From contig CAKJVC010000006.1 in assembly GCA_918026815.1 (NCBI GenBank), positions 1,550,001-1,614,000 of the forward strand: 64,000 nucleotides of DNA. The letters run 5' to 3'. Numbering within the stretch: the stretch's first letter is position 1; each line of letters opens with the position of its first letter. Positions 34,350 through 46,402 of this stretch are shown here, piece by piece. The notes beneath the pieces are model-generated. The model was not told where the DNA came from. It ran no database searches and saw only the letters and a list, made by a program, of their open reading frames with translations. Origin of the DNA: Chalara sp. BL73 (taxonomy: Eukaryota; Ascomycota; Leotiomycetes; Helotiales). Position numbers and translations under genes: made by a program.

Positions 34350-35639
34350 TGAGGCGGCGGTGGTATATACTCAGTCTGCTGGACCTGCTCCCTCAACAGG
34401 CATCCGTTAGATATCGATGGAAGCTTGCAATGCTGTGAGGCTTAGCTCAGTACGTTCAGGCTCTCTTTTACCGAGAGTTACATTAATTAAATTTAACGGG
34501 CCCCATAAAACCGTTGTTGGCCAATAAGGATCTGCAGGGCCGCCTACTTAACTCTGAAATTATGACCAGGGGGGATGAGATGCCACCAAGAGACTTGCCG
34601 ATTACCAAAATGACCCATCACTCTCGTCGCACCAGTTCAGGTGCTGATTGACGGCCAACGACCACGCGCACAAAGGGACAAAACTCTACACATCGACCTA
34701 GACAAATACTCCCTAATAGCGTATCAGTTACGCACGCTGAGAAAGGAGGCAAAAATTGGCTCCTTGACGCTGATGCATTGATTGCGCTAGTGCTCAACGC
34801 TACTGGCGCGAAAACATAGAGCAGGTTTCGGCTTTTTACGCTAGCGTATGGCAGGCAAATCCTAAGTTAACAATTAGCAATTTAAATATATCACTTTAAG
34901 CTAAGCTATAACAACTAGCTACAAAAAGTAAAACGTTTGTATTTACAGTTGCAAGCAGTATATTTATAAATTACAATAATGCCGAGCAAAATGCAAACTT
35001 AAATTTTTTTTTTTTTTTAAAAAGCATTACTTTCAAAGTTTGTTCTTGCCTTATTTATAATAATATATTTCGAGTTAAAAACAAGCAGGTCGCGCTTGAT
35101 CTTTGCTTTTGTTTTCAAAGATCACATTATGCGTTCCGGCGTATTTTCCACGTTTGCACTTGGACTTGCAACATGCTCGTCGGCCAGAATATCCACCAGA
35201 CTGATATAAGGCTAAAACAAGATCTGTGAAGGGTGTTAATCCCAAAACCCGTTTCTGCGTATCTATGACAACACTTTACTTCATCTCAAGTCAATAAATG
35301 AGCGGTATTTACACCCTTGCTTTTTTTCCCGCAAAAGAACAGCACGTTAATCGCGCCAGCTTATTTTCCCAACCTATCTCCGTTAAGAGTTGACAAAGCA
35401 ACCAGCTGGGTAGAAGTTGAGATACAGAAAAGAAGTTTAAGGGCAGCTAATCGCCTTAATAGGCTCTACTGACGCATGAGCATTCCGCCAACTGTTCGGC
35501 GTGGCTAGTCGCACACGTTCTCTGTCATTCCACGCCGCACTTCACACAGGGTCACCGCTTATAAATATAGGAGGCGCTTTCAATGAAAGTAGAAATATTG
35601 AAATTCTTCTGGCGCCATATACGAGTTACCCAGGCAGTT
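34350..35639. other. AT-rich spacer
   Basis: No gene. Strongly AT-rich between about 34850 and 35070, with a T-run near 35008. Confidence 0.55.
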
Positions 35640-36393
35640 TTACCTTCCCGTACAATCTTTGGGATTCCCTTCCTTCCCTGGACTGGTTTGAGCTGGAACC
35701 AACGTAATTATCCCGCGAGCAACTGCGCTTTCAAACTTATCGTATATAGCTTCGTGTGACTTGAACTTTAGCCAAAGCGTAGACTCGAGATTGCGTTCCA
35801 GCCATGCCAAATGTTCCGTATTCTCCTTCAAGAACTCAAAATCTTGACTTGAAACCCTCATGTCATAGCGAAGTTTTGCACGGATATCTTCGCGTCTCTG
35901 GACAGCATCAAGCTGGCGCTGTGGTCTCGGTATTGGTGTAGGGGGTGTAAATGGGTAGGTTTTCAATTTCTTTTGTATAGGAGATGGAAACTCTTGGAGA
36001 ATGCGCATGCTTTGATATGTTAGTTAAGTAACAAAATGGTATTCAGAGCACTTGCAGTGAGGCACCTGTCCACCGATACCATAGTATTGGTACCTTGTCA
36101 TCATTACTATCTGGGGATTGACCATGGTCAAGAACAAAGTAGCAAGCGCGGTTGTCGAAACCAAACGCAGCATTATATGATTCGAAGCGGTCGCGTTTTT
36201 TGAAATCACATCCCCAGTGGTATTGACTGATATAGTTTCGTAAATACCTGATCCTTTCAATAAAACTGCTACCAGGCACAAGATGAGTTGCGGTAGAGAC
36301 TAGTATACGGACGGGTGCTGTTTGATTTTCTCGAAAGTATGCTACACCCACTGGCGCATCAACCTTGTGGCCAGCACTGTCTTGTTTTTCCAT
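35640..36393 (-). CDS. Hypothetical two-exon protein
   Basis: Exons 36393-36080 and 36009-35640 join across a 70-nt phase-2 intron (GTATCG..ACTAAC..CAAAG); 227 aa. The N-terminal half contains ERIRYLRNYISQYHWGCDF and AAFGFDNRACYFVLDHG. The C-terminal half is charged and helical (LKENTEHLAWLERNLE). I do not recognise a family and see no signal peptide or membrane helix. The splice is inferred from frame and branch site only; two unrelated small ORFs remain possible. Confidence 0.5.
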
Positions 36394-38060
36394 GGTTGTG
36401 GTTGAGAGGAAGAAGTTTGGCTGGGAACTTGTGGTTCACAATTAAAGCACAGAGGCCAGGAGCAAATTTATCCGAACCAAGTTCCGCCATTCACGCGAAG
36501 GTCAGTAATGGTATCGGACTCACTGCATTTGTTTGCTATGAGTTTTGAGGAAATCTGTATTAAAATGATATCTTTATCTTCCTTTACCAATTTTTTCTTA
36601 CCAGTATCGAAATAACAAATATAATAATATTCCGAAATTATTAAATAGCAGTCCTGCCTTAGTTACCATATTGGCCATATAACCTCGCGATACCAAGACG
36701 GATACGCTAGCTGAACACACCCCCAGCTTCCCCGCGGGATTCTGTCTACGAACCTGGCATCAAAGGTTTGCATTCAAGCTTCAACCTCTAATTAGATAAA
36801 CCAAGGATCGCTCTAGACGCAAGTCATAGCTACTGAAGTTGGAAATCTATTAGACAGCGTCAGGAATGGTGAAATAGCCTCTCCTGCTAAGCTAGCCTCC
36901 ACTACCCCCAACGGAAGATGAAGACTTGTTTAGCAGCAAGGGGATGACGTCCAGTCAAATTTGTGTAATTGCCGCATTGCCTGCTGTAAATGGGGCTGCT
37001 CCTAGTAGCTGCTAACAAACTTGTGGCATTCGTTCTATAGGCCACCACACCGACTGCATCTATTGCACCTACCGCATCCATCACGCCTCACTGAGCTAGC
37101 ACAGCTATCGGACATCGGACTCGAACTAATTCACAGCCTGATTACCAGGCATTTTTCCGGTCAATTGATTTATGGCGACAACGACAGTACTGTCTAGGCA
37201 ACAATATCCATTCCTTCGGAGAATAATTCAAGGGAAAGGTGGTCAATGATGGTTTGCTGGCCCCCGCAAAGCTTCGGGTATTAGTTCCAGGTATATAATA
37301 TGGCCAAATCTTCACTCGCCGGTATTTTTTCTGTAAAGTTTTCAACACCTCTTCCGTTTGCGTCTTCTCAGCAACAACACATTCAGTCAAGAGCCGTATC
37401 CGTTGCTATACTCGAGCAACATGTTAAGTCCCGTCGGCAGTTAAGTTCGATATATGGTCTATCTCAGATTCGGCACTAATGTGTTTTATTTACTAAACAT
37501 TGTATTATTAGGACCTATCGGTTACAGCGTCATGAGTACGAAGACAGTGGATTCAGAGCTCTTTCCCTCCTTGGCTTAGTATCCTCGACAAGTTCTATCC
37601 CGCAACCCGGCCCTTTCGCCCAACCTTGACACATCGCATGATATTCAGCCTTTGCATCACAGCCTTGTATGTGCAGGCTTCTCCACCTAATTAATATTTA
37701 GCAACTTTTGGGTCCTAGGCCCAAGCTGGCTATTCTTAGGATTCTCTCCCGAAGAAGCCAAGTTGGTCCTTGGGGGGCTGGGAGCCGGAGCCTGGAGCCT
37801 GCACAAGCCGACCAAGTGCGGTCCAGCGAACGGCCGGCGATCGTTACTTTGATATTCGACAGTGCTGTATCGTATGCTCGAGCAAAGGCGTGGGCGAGGA
37901 GGATTGCGTTCGTGACGTTGCATCTGGGTTGCCACAGCCACCCGCCCACCCCGCCCCGGACAGGCTCGTAAGTACATCTTGATAGCCAGCCAACAAAGTG
38001 GGGTTTCATACGATTGAAGAACTTCAAGTGGCTCCATGCACCCCAAGCCATTCTCTCTCC
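36394..38060. other. Spacer
   Basis: No gene. The stretch 37600-37700 resembles 45470-45560 (see repeats). GC-richer ORFs at 37687-38051 overlap on both strands and lack motifs. Confidence 0.5.
37600..37702. repeat. Dispersed repeat copy A
   Basis: Shares a diverged block (ccttgaca.atcgc...cagccttg.atgtgcaggctt) and an identical ttaattaatatttagca-like end with 45470-45568; the identical core is taattaatatttagca. Confidence 0.5.
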
Positions 38061-38321
38061 ACTATCCTCCTAAATAGAGGTTAAAGTATGGGTCTTATGG
38101 ATACAGCCAAGCTTTTGCCGGCAAGCCGTTTAACCATTCAGATTCCTTTGTTGTGTTTTTTATCAAGAGTTTGATTTCACTTCTCCATTGCTGCAGGCTC
38201 GTGTAAAGGGGAAAACCCCCACCGTCCAAAAGCTTTGCAAAGGAGCCGCAAGGATCTCTGGCCATTCATAGACTCCACTGGCCGCCCCATGCTTTAACCT
38301 CTATTTAGGGGGGAGGATAGT
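38061..38321. mobile_element. MITE-like element with ~32-bp inverted terminal repeats
   Basis: The left arm at 38061-38092 and right arm at 38285-38321 are inverted copies: both read actatcctcc, then taaatagaggttaaag, then tatggg or catggg. The right arm has four extra C bases in its C-run. The 190-bp interior has no ORF. No clear target-site duplication could be set, so superfamily is unknown. Confidence 0.7.
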
Positions 38322-38762
38322 AGGGAGCCGTGCCATGGAGAGTTCCGAGGTTGCAGTAGAGGAACGAGATTGCGGCGGAGAGGTGGGAAAAAGTGATTTT
38401 AAGGAGCTAGAAGTTACAGGACTTTTGCGAAACAAATCTGATTGAACGAATGTCCCTTTTTTTAGAATTTTTCCTAAATTCCTTCAATAATTCGAATCCT
38501 TTATCCTTTTTTAGTAGTTTCCTTCAAGCTCATCCGCGATCCTTCTGACGGTATATACAAGGCATAAAAAACTATTATTCTATTTATAAACCAAACGCTT
38601 CATAGAAATAGTATAAGTTTGCAGTTCTGCCGGTGATTTGAAAAAAACCAGAACAATATCAACTCATCTAACCAGCAGTCACAATCTAACAGATCAAACT
38701 CTTTTCTTACATCAATTTCATTTACAACACACAACCAACATACAAACAACAAAACTATCAAA
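38322..38762. promoter_or_regulatory. Promoter and leader of secreted protein gene
   Basis: A TATA-like tatata at 38552-38557 lies about 210 bp before the ATG. The last ~90 bases are CA/CT-rich (acaacacacaaccaacat), typical of leaders of strongly expressed fungal genes. The start context is caaaATG. Confidence 0.5.
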
Positions 38763-39063
38763 ATGCAATTCAAGACCGTTGTTCTCAGCTGCTTTTTGGT
38801 GGCCGCCAGCCTCACTTCAGCACTTCCGCAAAGCGTTGAGTCTCAAATTGAAGCTCGCGAGGCCACCACCGAGGTTTTCTCTAGAGGTTTGGTAAGTTTA
38901 TCCTTCACCGGCTTTGCAGCCGCTGAAACGTTCATTGATTCATTACCTTGTTTGCTCATTCTTCCTGTAGGGTGGATGTAAAAGGAATGGGGATTGCAAG
39001 CCTGGGGAGTTTTGCAGGTTCAAGAACTACGAAGACAAGAAGGGCAAGTGCGTCAAAGCGTAA
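38763..39063 (+). CDS. Small secreted cysteine-rich protein
   Basis: Exons 38763-38891 and 38971-39063 with a 79-nt phase-0 intron (GTAAGT..CTGTAG); 73 aa. A clear signal peptide (MQFKTVVLSCFLVAASLTSA) is followed by a short acidic propeptide-like stretch containing EAREA. The mature part has four cysteines, C46, C52, C58 and C70, spaced C-x5-C-x5-C-x11-C, with a DCKPGEFC core and many lysines. Two disulfides are expected. The DCxxGxFC core recalls several extracellular disulfide-rich folds, but no family is certain. Size, export signal and cysteine content fit an effector-like or antimicrobial secreted peptide; this role is inferred. Neighbouring MITE and AT-rich flanks are usual settings for such genes. 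Confidence 0.8.
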
Positions 39064-40010
39064 ATAGAGAGATGTCGGTACGTGGGCAGAGCAGATGAGG
39101 TAGACGGTAGAAAGAAGGTGGCAGTTTGAAAAGGCGTTATGGCGTTCAATTTGGATCTCTATGGTTAGGACTAGGATTACATCGAGAAAAGCATAGCGGA
39201 AATGAAGTTGTGCCTGTTTCTCTACGTTGCGGTTTTCTTGGATTTTCACTTTTTTTGGGGCATTTGTATATCGAAAAGTCCTTTTTACTTTTTGTTTCTT
39301 GTTTACTTGAGCTAAAGTGAACATGTATAAACTATAACAACAATTACTGACTCTTATAATTTTTTAAACATGTTTATGTCGGATATTTGTTAAAGAGTTA
39401 CTAATTGCTTTTAAAACTTTTTGTAATATATATATAGGTATTAAAATATAAACGCTAAATATAGCATACAAAAGTTTAAGCTTTATAGTTTAATTGATTA
39501 GAGAAGTTCTGCTAGCGAAAGACATTGCCGCTACGCCACTTATAGTATTGCTAATTTACTCCAAGTCTGTTTCTGTTACAGCAGCTTGCAATCCGCGTGT
39601 TCACCAGAGAGGTCGCTGACTTAATGCATTGAGCTCTAGCACGTGCTCTAAGGATCGGGAATTTGGGGCCGATATTTGCACGCCCACAACATATAAAATA
39701 GGAATTTGCACTAACCCAAAGTTGCATCCCATTCTAAATTCATAGCATAGAATATCTTTATGCTTGCAACACTTTTATCGAAAGTAGTATTTATATTAAA
39801 TTGTCGAAGCGAAATAAATTGTCTTTCTTCAACAACAACGACAACAACAAGAAAAGGAGGAAAGCGGCTGCAGATATCACCCCACATTTTCCGAGCCCTT
39901 GGAGCACGGGCCAGCGACCACCAATTCGGCTGACGGAAGGCAGATTCATCCACTCTGTGCTCCCCGCGATCCCTCCGTCGCCATTGACGAATGATCTTTC
40001 ACAAGACACA
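39064..40010. other. AT-rich spacer
   Basis: No gene; AT-rich near 39340-39490. An upstream in-frame extension of the NLR-like gene (39801-40010) has no ATG and is treated as 5' region. Confidence 0.55.
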
Positions 40011-43000
40011 ATGCGACTCTTGGAACGTAGTCATGATTGCGAGTTTCGCCTGACTGAAGACCTAGTCGGCGATCATATCCCCACGTATGCCATACTTTCA
40101 CACACGTGGGGACCAGATACCGAAGAGGTCACCTTCAAGGACTTGGTAGGCGGGACTGGTAAGGACAAGGCTGGCTATGACAAGATCAGGTTCTGCTCAG
40201 AACAAGCGAGACGTGACGGCTTACGATACTTTTGGGTCGACACTTGCTGCATCGACAAATCGAATAGCAACGAACTCTCAGAGGCTATAAATTCTATGTT
40301 CCGCTGGTACCGCGATGCGGCTCGATGCTATGTGTACCTGTCAAATATTTCAATCGCTAACCATGAGCTGGACAGCGAACGGGGCGAACTCCTGTGGGAG
40401 TCGATTTTTCGAGCGAGCAGATGGTTTACTAGAGGCTGGACACTCCAAGAGCTTCTTGCCCCAGTATCCGTCAAGTTCTTCACGCGTGAAGGCCAGCTAC
40501 TTGGTGACAAGAGATCTCTAGAGCAACAGATTCACGAAATAACGGGGATTGCCATTCCAGCGCTGCAGGGAACGCCGCTTTCTCAGTTCGGCGTTGACGA
40601 GCGATTGAAGTGGGCAGAGAGGCGCCAAACTACACGCAAGGAAGACTGGGCATACTGTCTCCTGGGCATTTTTGGTGTCTTCATGCCGCCGATATACGGC
40701 GAGGGGAAGGAAAATGCGATTCGCCGACTCAGAAAGGAGATTGGCGAGTCTTTAATTCGTGAAGATGTGTCTGAATATCAAGGAGGTACATCGCCCATGC
40801 CTTGATTTTGCCTTCGCTGAACGACCAGAAGCGCTGACGCACCAGGTACTGTCAGGGCATGTCGAGAGCATGCAGGCTAAACGATCTACATTTATGGTGT
40901 ATGCATCCTCGTGGAATTTCAGCTGGATTAATTGACCTGATATCTAGCCAGGAAGAGGCTCGATGCATTGGAACAAAAGGTCGATGGCATCACTGCTCAT
41001 AACCCTACCTTGCCCAGTCGCGGGCAGCACAAGCGTGAGTCTAAGCCAGCATGGTCCATCAATCTGCTGACGGTCACTCCAGGGTCGATCTGGAAGGATG
41101 ACTTTAACCACGGGTTCCATCTCGATAAGGTTCCCCTGATCAACTGCTTCGTGGGCCGTCAAGAATGTATCACAGACATGGAACTCTATCTACTTTCAGA
41201 CCTAGGGCTATCGCGCCGAAAGACCTATGTAATATGTGGTCTCGGTGGAATGGGTAAGACCCAGCTTGCTGTTGAGTTCGCTCGGCGCCACAAGACAACC
41301 TTCTCATCCATTTTCTTTATCGACGGCTCGAGCAAAGATGCCTTGCTCCGGAGCTTCTTGCAGGTCTTTCGACGAGTCGCCATAAGTGATGCTGATGATC
41401 CAAAGTTGCACTCCGAAAGAGATGGTGTTACAAACTCGACACCAGATGGAATCACAGCCAAGACCTTGGAATGGTTCTCACTCGAAGGGAACGAGAGATG
41501 GTTGTTGATATATGATAATGTTGACCTCGAGCCGACAGACCCGGGAGGTTTCGCATTAGACGCCTTCTTCCCAGCAAAAGACTGCGGCTTCATTATTGTC
41601 ACGACTCGCTTGGCGTCTCTTCCTATAGCTGCGGCGGTGAAGCATCTTAGGGAACTAGATGAAATACAATCAATTGAGCTTCTCACCAGAACGTCGACAG
41701 TGGGAAATGTGATGAAAGCCGGGACGTATCTCGGCAGCAGACTAGGGTCTCAAGGTATGCCCATCCTTAAACATATTAAGCAGCGCTAACTCTGAGCTTT
41801 ACGAAGCCACGATGGAACTCAAACTTGTCGAAGATCTGGGCGGCTTACCTCTAGCCATATCTCAGGCGGGGAAGCTCATGAAGTCACTACGAGTCGACGC
41901 CGAAGAGTACCTTGAGCTATACAAGAACTCAAAGCGCAAGGTCATTGACATGCTTCTACCAGAGGCACTGCCTAATGACCCGGAGCGCGCGAGCATACGT
42001 ACAACGTGGACTACGTCCATTAATATACTAAAGCAGCGCATGGCCAACGAACACAATACAGGACCACACCTTTGTGCGTACCAACTGCTCCATCTGTTCG
42101 CGTATTTTGATCCTCTTGATCTTGACTACGAGCTTCTGAAGAACGCACGGCTCATGGACAAAGCCCCGGCTTGGGTTTCAAAAGTCTTCGAGTCCAAGCT
42201 GGATTTTTACTCTACTGCCAGCATCCTGCTGGACCTGTCACTAATCGACAAGACGAACAATAGCGGTGTGTATTCCATGCACAGAGTTGTATTTGACTGG
42301 CTCTGTATATATGAGGCATATGATACTGATGCAGAGTTGCTTAACGCCGCCGCTGCGGCCATAGCGTGGGCCTGTCCCATCGCGTATCTGCCATTACAGT
42401 GGGCCGAAAGCCAGCAGAGACTCATCCTCCACGCGAACGTCCTCAGCCAGCGACTCCAGGGGCGCGGTCGTCTAGTCCGACCTGTCTGGTGCGATCAGTC
42501 GAGCAAGGCAGATCTGGAGCTGGCGGCGGACCTTTGGGAATGCGATATAGATACCCTCCGTCACGCCCAGGTGTACCAGCCTATAGGGGACATCGCCCGA
42601 CTACTCAGATCGGGAGGCAGGCCACAAGAGGGAATGGCCCTCATCGAAGACTCGATCGCGCATACGATGGAGTCCACGGCTGGGCAGGGCATGGCATACT
42701 ACACACTCCTTTACGAGAAGGCTTCGATGTTACAGGACCTATCGCTCGCCCCGGACGCAAACACGGCCCTGCTCGAAACCCTCGACGGCTTCCGACGCCT
42801 GCAAAACCCGTTTTGGATTGTGTGCGCGCAGGTCCTCAGGGGGACGCAGGAGCCCGAAGCAGAGGCATCGATCCGGTGGTCCCAGGACGCGCTCGCCACA
42901 GCCCGGGCCGCCCGCCTCTGCATCTTCTACACCCCCACGTGGATCGCCTTCGAGAATATCGACCGCACCCTCCAATGGGAGCTCTACGATCCACAGAGGC

Positions 43001-43614
43001 GCCGAGTTCATCTCGAGAGTGTCAAGGAAGAAGCGGAAAGAAGAGGGTATCACCTCCGCAACGCACAGACGGCGCTCTGTAACCTGGCGTTCACGTACAC
43101 CGAGCTCGGCATGAGCCGCGCGGCCGAGTCGCTATATCTGAAGCTCTTTGAGTGGCAGGTTCGACGCTACGGCTCGGACGCCCTTGAGGTTATCTCGCGT
43201 GTGCATGATCTCGCCTGGTTCTTCTTCAATCAGGGACGGGCTGAGTCGATTGAGTACGACGCGGAGTGTCTGCGCCTTGCCGAGCTGCATCACGGCCTGG
43301 CGTCCCATGATGCGGGGATGGCGCACTATTTCCTTGGGGAGAGTTACGAAAAGCACGGTCAGCTTGCGGAGGCAAGGGGACATTTTGAAAGTGCTTGGGA
43401 GATTAATCAGGTTACCAGGGGGCTGGCGATGGAGAAGGCGGTCTTGGGCGGGCTCGTGCGGGTCTGTGGCGAATTGGAGGACAAGGAGGGCGTGGAAAAG
43501 TATCAGGCTTTGCGACATGCTTCTTCTAGGAAGAAGAAAGGATTGCATCATGACACAGAAGTCGGCGGTGGATCCATTTCGAGAGGGTCGATTACACTTG
43601 ATGGAGGCCCTTAA
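40011..43614 (+). CDS. HET/NB-ARC/TPR NLR-like protein
   Basis: Exons 40011-40785, 40948-41754 and 41807-43614; the junctions keep frame and give 1129 aa. Start ATG 40011 gives the family's usual MRLLER. The N-terminal effector is a HET domain (AILSHTWG at residues 27-34, then FWVDTCCIDK and WTLQELLAP). The middle is an NB-ARC STAND ATPase: P-loop GLGGMGKT near residue 356, Walker B-like WLLIYDNVD near 443, FIIVTTR, and GLPLA at the start of exon 3. The C-terminal ~350 residues form TPR-like helical repeats (for example FTYTELGMSRAAESLYLKL and MAHYFLGESYEKHGQLAEA), the presumed ligand sensor. By family it should oligomerise on ligand sensing and trigger a death response. No breaks were found. 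Exon 1/2 splicing is less sure than 2/3. Confidence 0.9.
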
Positions 43615-43946
43615 GGCTCGCCCTCCAGAAGACAGAAAGGTTACAGTCTCCACGTAGATTGGGTGATTAGCCTTATCATCTGGGCTCACTTCAATTTGGA
43701 TTTAACAGCCGCCATCACTAGCGTTCCATCAGGTGGCAATTCTTTGGTGACAGCAGAGAGGTCCATGTCTTCATGTCATGGCCGCAGGAGATAGACGCGC
43801 TTCGATGCCCTGAAAATAGTGAGAACCCGCACTAGATAATTTCGACTTGATGGAAATGGGGTGAGCATTTTATTAGTCAACAGACAAGAAGATGAAAATG
43901 AAACATTAAGCATACAGGTACAAGACCGCCACTCACTGTCCTAGAA
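43615..43946. other. Short spacer
   Basis: Between the NLR-like gene and the GMC relic; nothing recognised. Confidence 0.5.
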
Positions 43947-44631
43947 CCATTTGCTCAACTCGAACTCGCCATCTGAGATGTGAATCGGCCCATCATATCC
44001 ATAGACAAGTAGATTATCATTGCCATGATATGCCTCAAACTAAAAAACAATTAGTAAAGGCTATTAAGCATCACTTGGTTAAAAGTACTCCTTGCATATA
44101 TAGCAGAATATCTTTAAACGCCCCCCCCCCCCCCCCCCCCAATTGTGCTGGATCTATCAAAGCCCGTAGCTTGTGGTCGAGTGTAGTTATGCAAATAAGC
44201 ATGCATTTCAGAGAAGATTTAACGCCGGTGAGGACTCACATGCGGAAGTTGACCAACGAGCCTCCATCAAGTACCGCTGCTATTTTAACAGAGTACCCTC
44301 GATTTGCAGTAGCAAGCAATCGCTGGGACTGATAATCCGACATAACCTTGCTTTTCCCCTTCAGATGCTTGGAGCATGGTATTGGATAGCTGGCAGCTGG
44401 ATCCTCCCGATTATTTATTACATCTTCAATTACTACAATTGAGATTGATGGATCAGCTTTCACTATCCGTCCGGCTACGATACGCCCAGAAGTCCTTCCT
44501 TTACCAAAGATTAGCTTAACCTTAGGCGTATACGTAAGGACTGATGTGTTACCGCCAACCACAATCACATCCACCTTTCTTACTACGATATCTTGTACCT
44601 TTTCGTATCTTGGCATAGTTTGGCTCGTCAT
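43947..44631 (-). pseudogene. GMC oxidoreductase fragment
   Basis: ATG 44631 opens a frame that, after a 54-nt intron (44552-44499), reads VDVIVVGGGRTSGRIVAGR, then VKADPSISIVVIE and NNREDPA. This is the FAD-binding start of a GMC (alcohol-oxidase-like) enzyme, with a degraded GGGSSINF equivalent (DGGSLVNF). Further on, after another splice-like boundary, FEAYHGNDNLLVYG and GYDGPIHISDGEF match the GMC region near residue 180-200. The stretch normally between these blocks is missing and replaced by sequence holding a 20-base poly-G (minus strand). The rest of the ~600-aa enzyme is absent, so this is a truncated relic. Confidence 0.75.
44121..44140. repeat. Poly-C tract, 20 bases
   Basis: Uninterrupted C run inside the GMC relic. 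Confidence 0.95.
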
Positions 44632-46402
44632 ATGTCCCGTGTCGAAGAAGAATGACGTTTGTAAAGGTATTTAACGTGAAAAGTGATGCTAATATTTACT
44701 TGGCTAACTCGATAACATAGGTAGGACCGGGTTCATTTATAAGTATATGTTTAGCAACTCCCGTAGGACGCATACCGTCGCTTATTTCTGGCCAGGAAAA
44801 TAGCAAAAGCTTTTAGGGGTGATGGGAAGCTGTCGAGTGAAAAAGTGCATTGTGGCAATGCTCTCCGTCTCGTGCCATGTCTTGTACTCCCGCGCCATGC
44901 TTTGTACTCCTACACCATCACCTTCATCATATCGTCAAGATCTATTTCTCCAGCAGATTTAGCTTCAGATCGTATATTTCCTACACCTTTTAACGACAAC
45001 TAACGAAAGTCCAATTAATTTTGCTTCTGATAATGGACACTAGAGAATGCTCGAATCTCGTCAATGAACTTCCGATCGCCTATGATCTTATGTCTCATCA
45101 CGCGTTAGGCGGGGGATCGTATGTCTTCTAAGCAATCTGCTCTTTACACCCAAAGACCTTGATGCACCTTCATGCAATAAAACCACCGTTACACCCTTTC
45201 TGATTCTTTACAATACCATTTTTCTAAAGGAATCTTATTTATCAGGTAGTATTTGCCTATACGTTAGCACTACCCTGCCCTTAGTGCTAGTAACCCATAG
45301 TTTGTTCTAGCTCGGGTTTCGTGGTATGGATTGGCTGGTACCAGTGCTTCCTTTGTACCATCAAGATATTGCTGCCATAACATCCTTAGTACCGTTGCCA
45401 ACGTGCGTTTGGTACAGGGTTTCTTTTGATTTTCGGGAAGAGCAGTAAATGTCACAATCCCCCCGGCCCGACCTTGATAAATCGCCGTAGCCTACATCAT
45501 AGCCTTGCATTTGCAGACTTCACCACGCGACAACGAACACGACCTTTTCTTTAATTAATATTTAGCAGGTTTCTTTTATTACATAGAGCTATATTAAGCA
45601 TAATGACTCAATGGTCATTCTGTGAAACAAAACATCTACAGCTTCGTGCTCCGTAGATTATTGGCGTCACTTGATCGAGGATCGGATTCCGTCTGGGTTA
45701 GACGGACGGTGCAGGCAACGGCGATGGCCTCCCAGACCGCAGAATTGTGTGGGTTGAGTATGGTTCGTTCGGTTAAGTCTGTATTGAGAAGGAAACCGGC
45801 TTTGCACGAACGCTTAGCTGCAGCCACCATCCTCTGCTGACCACCTCTCATGGTCTCCCCCCAGCACATTGGCATCTGCCACTTATGACCGGAGCAGCGT
45901 GTGAGTTGTCAGGCCTAAGGGGCGATCCGAGATCCAAGTGGTGGTCGCTTTTGAGATTGCCGTCGCAACTCGCAAGTCCATCATTTTACTATCTACACTG
46001 TGTGGGCATGATGGGTTGTCTGTCATAGGGTTTGCGACAACCAGGGTATACAGCAGGTGTTCACCAGAGAGGCAGCGCCGGTTACCTCCGCCTAAGCCCT
46101 AAATAATTGGCAAATATCTATGTAAGGCTTTAGCTGCGCAGTGTTGAACTGAGCGTATTGATGCCCAAGCGCCAAGCCGACAAGGTTGATTTCAGATTCC
46201 TTAATTCTAACCAGCCATTTTAATAAGCGTCATCTCACAACCAGCCTCACTTTTACAGCCATTTGGAATGGGTGTGCTATATACCATACACGATCATATC
46301 TCTAGCTTAGAAATCGTGATGTCGTGAGCCTTCCTCTAAATGCGAGCCTCCGGGCTGTGAAGGATGCATCTCGCTTTTACAAATTCGTACTCTCCTTAAT
46401 TC
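44632..46402. other. Spacer
   Basis: No gene. Contains repeat copy B and, at 46050-46080, a tgttcaccagagagg string also present at 39599-39613. Confidence 0.5.
45470..45568. repeat. Dispersed repeat copy B
   Basis: Diverged partner of 37600-37702; just before it lies tgtcacaatcc, like the start of the LTR-like repeats further right. Confidence 0.45.

Noticed and set aside
37041..37140. tRNA-like string (ctagctcagtgagg and gttcgagtcc on the minus strand)
   Set aside because: The two box-like strings are in the wrong order and no cloverleaf can be drawn.
37687..38051. GC-rich ORFs of 117-119 codons on both strands
   Set aside because: Mutually overlapping in several frames with no motif; likely composition effects.
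42366..43082. 238-codon plus-strand ORF in another frame
   Set aside because: Shadow of the GC-rich TPR part of the NLR-like gene; Arg/Pro/Gly-rich composition is typical of an off-frame reading.
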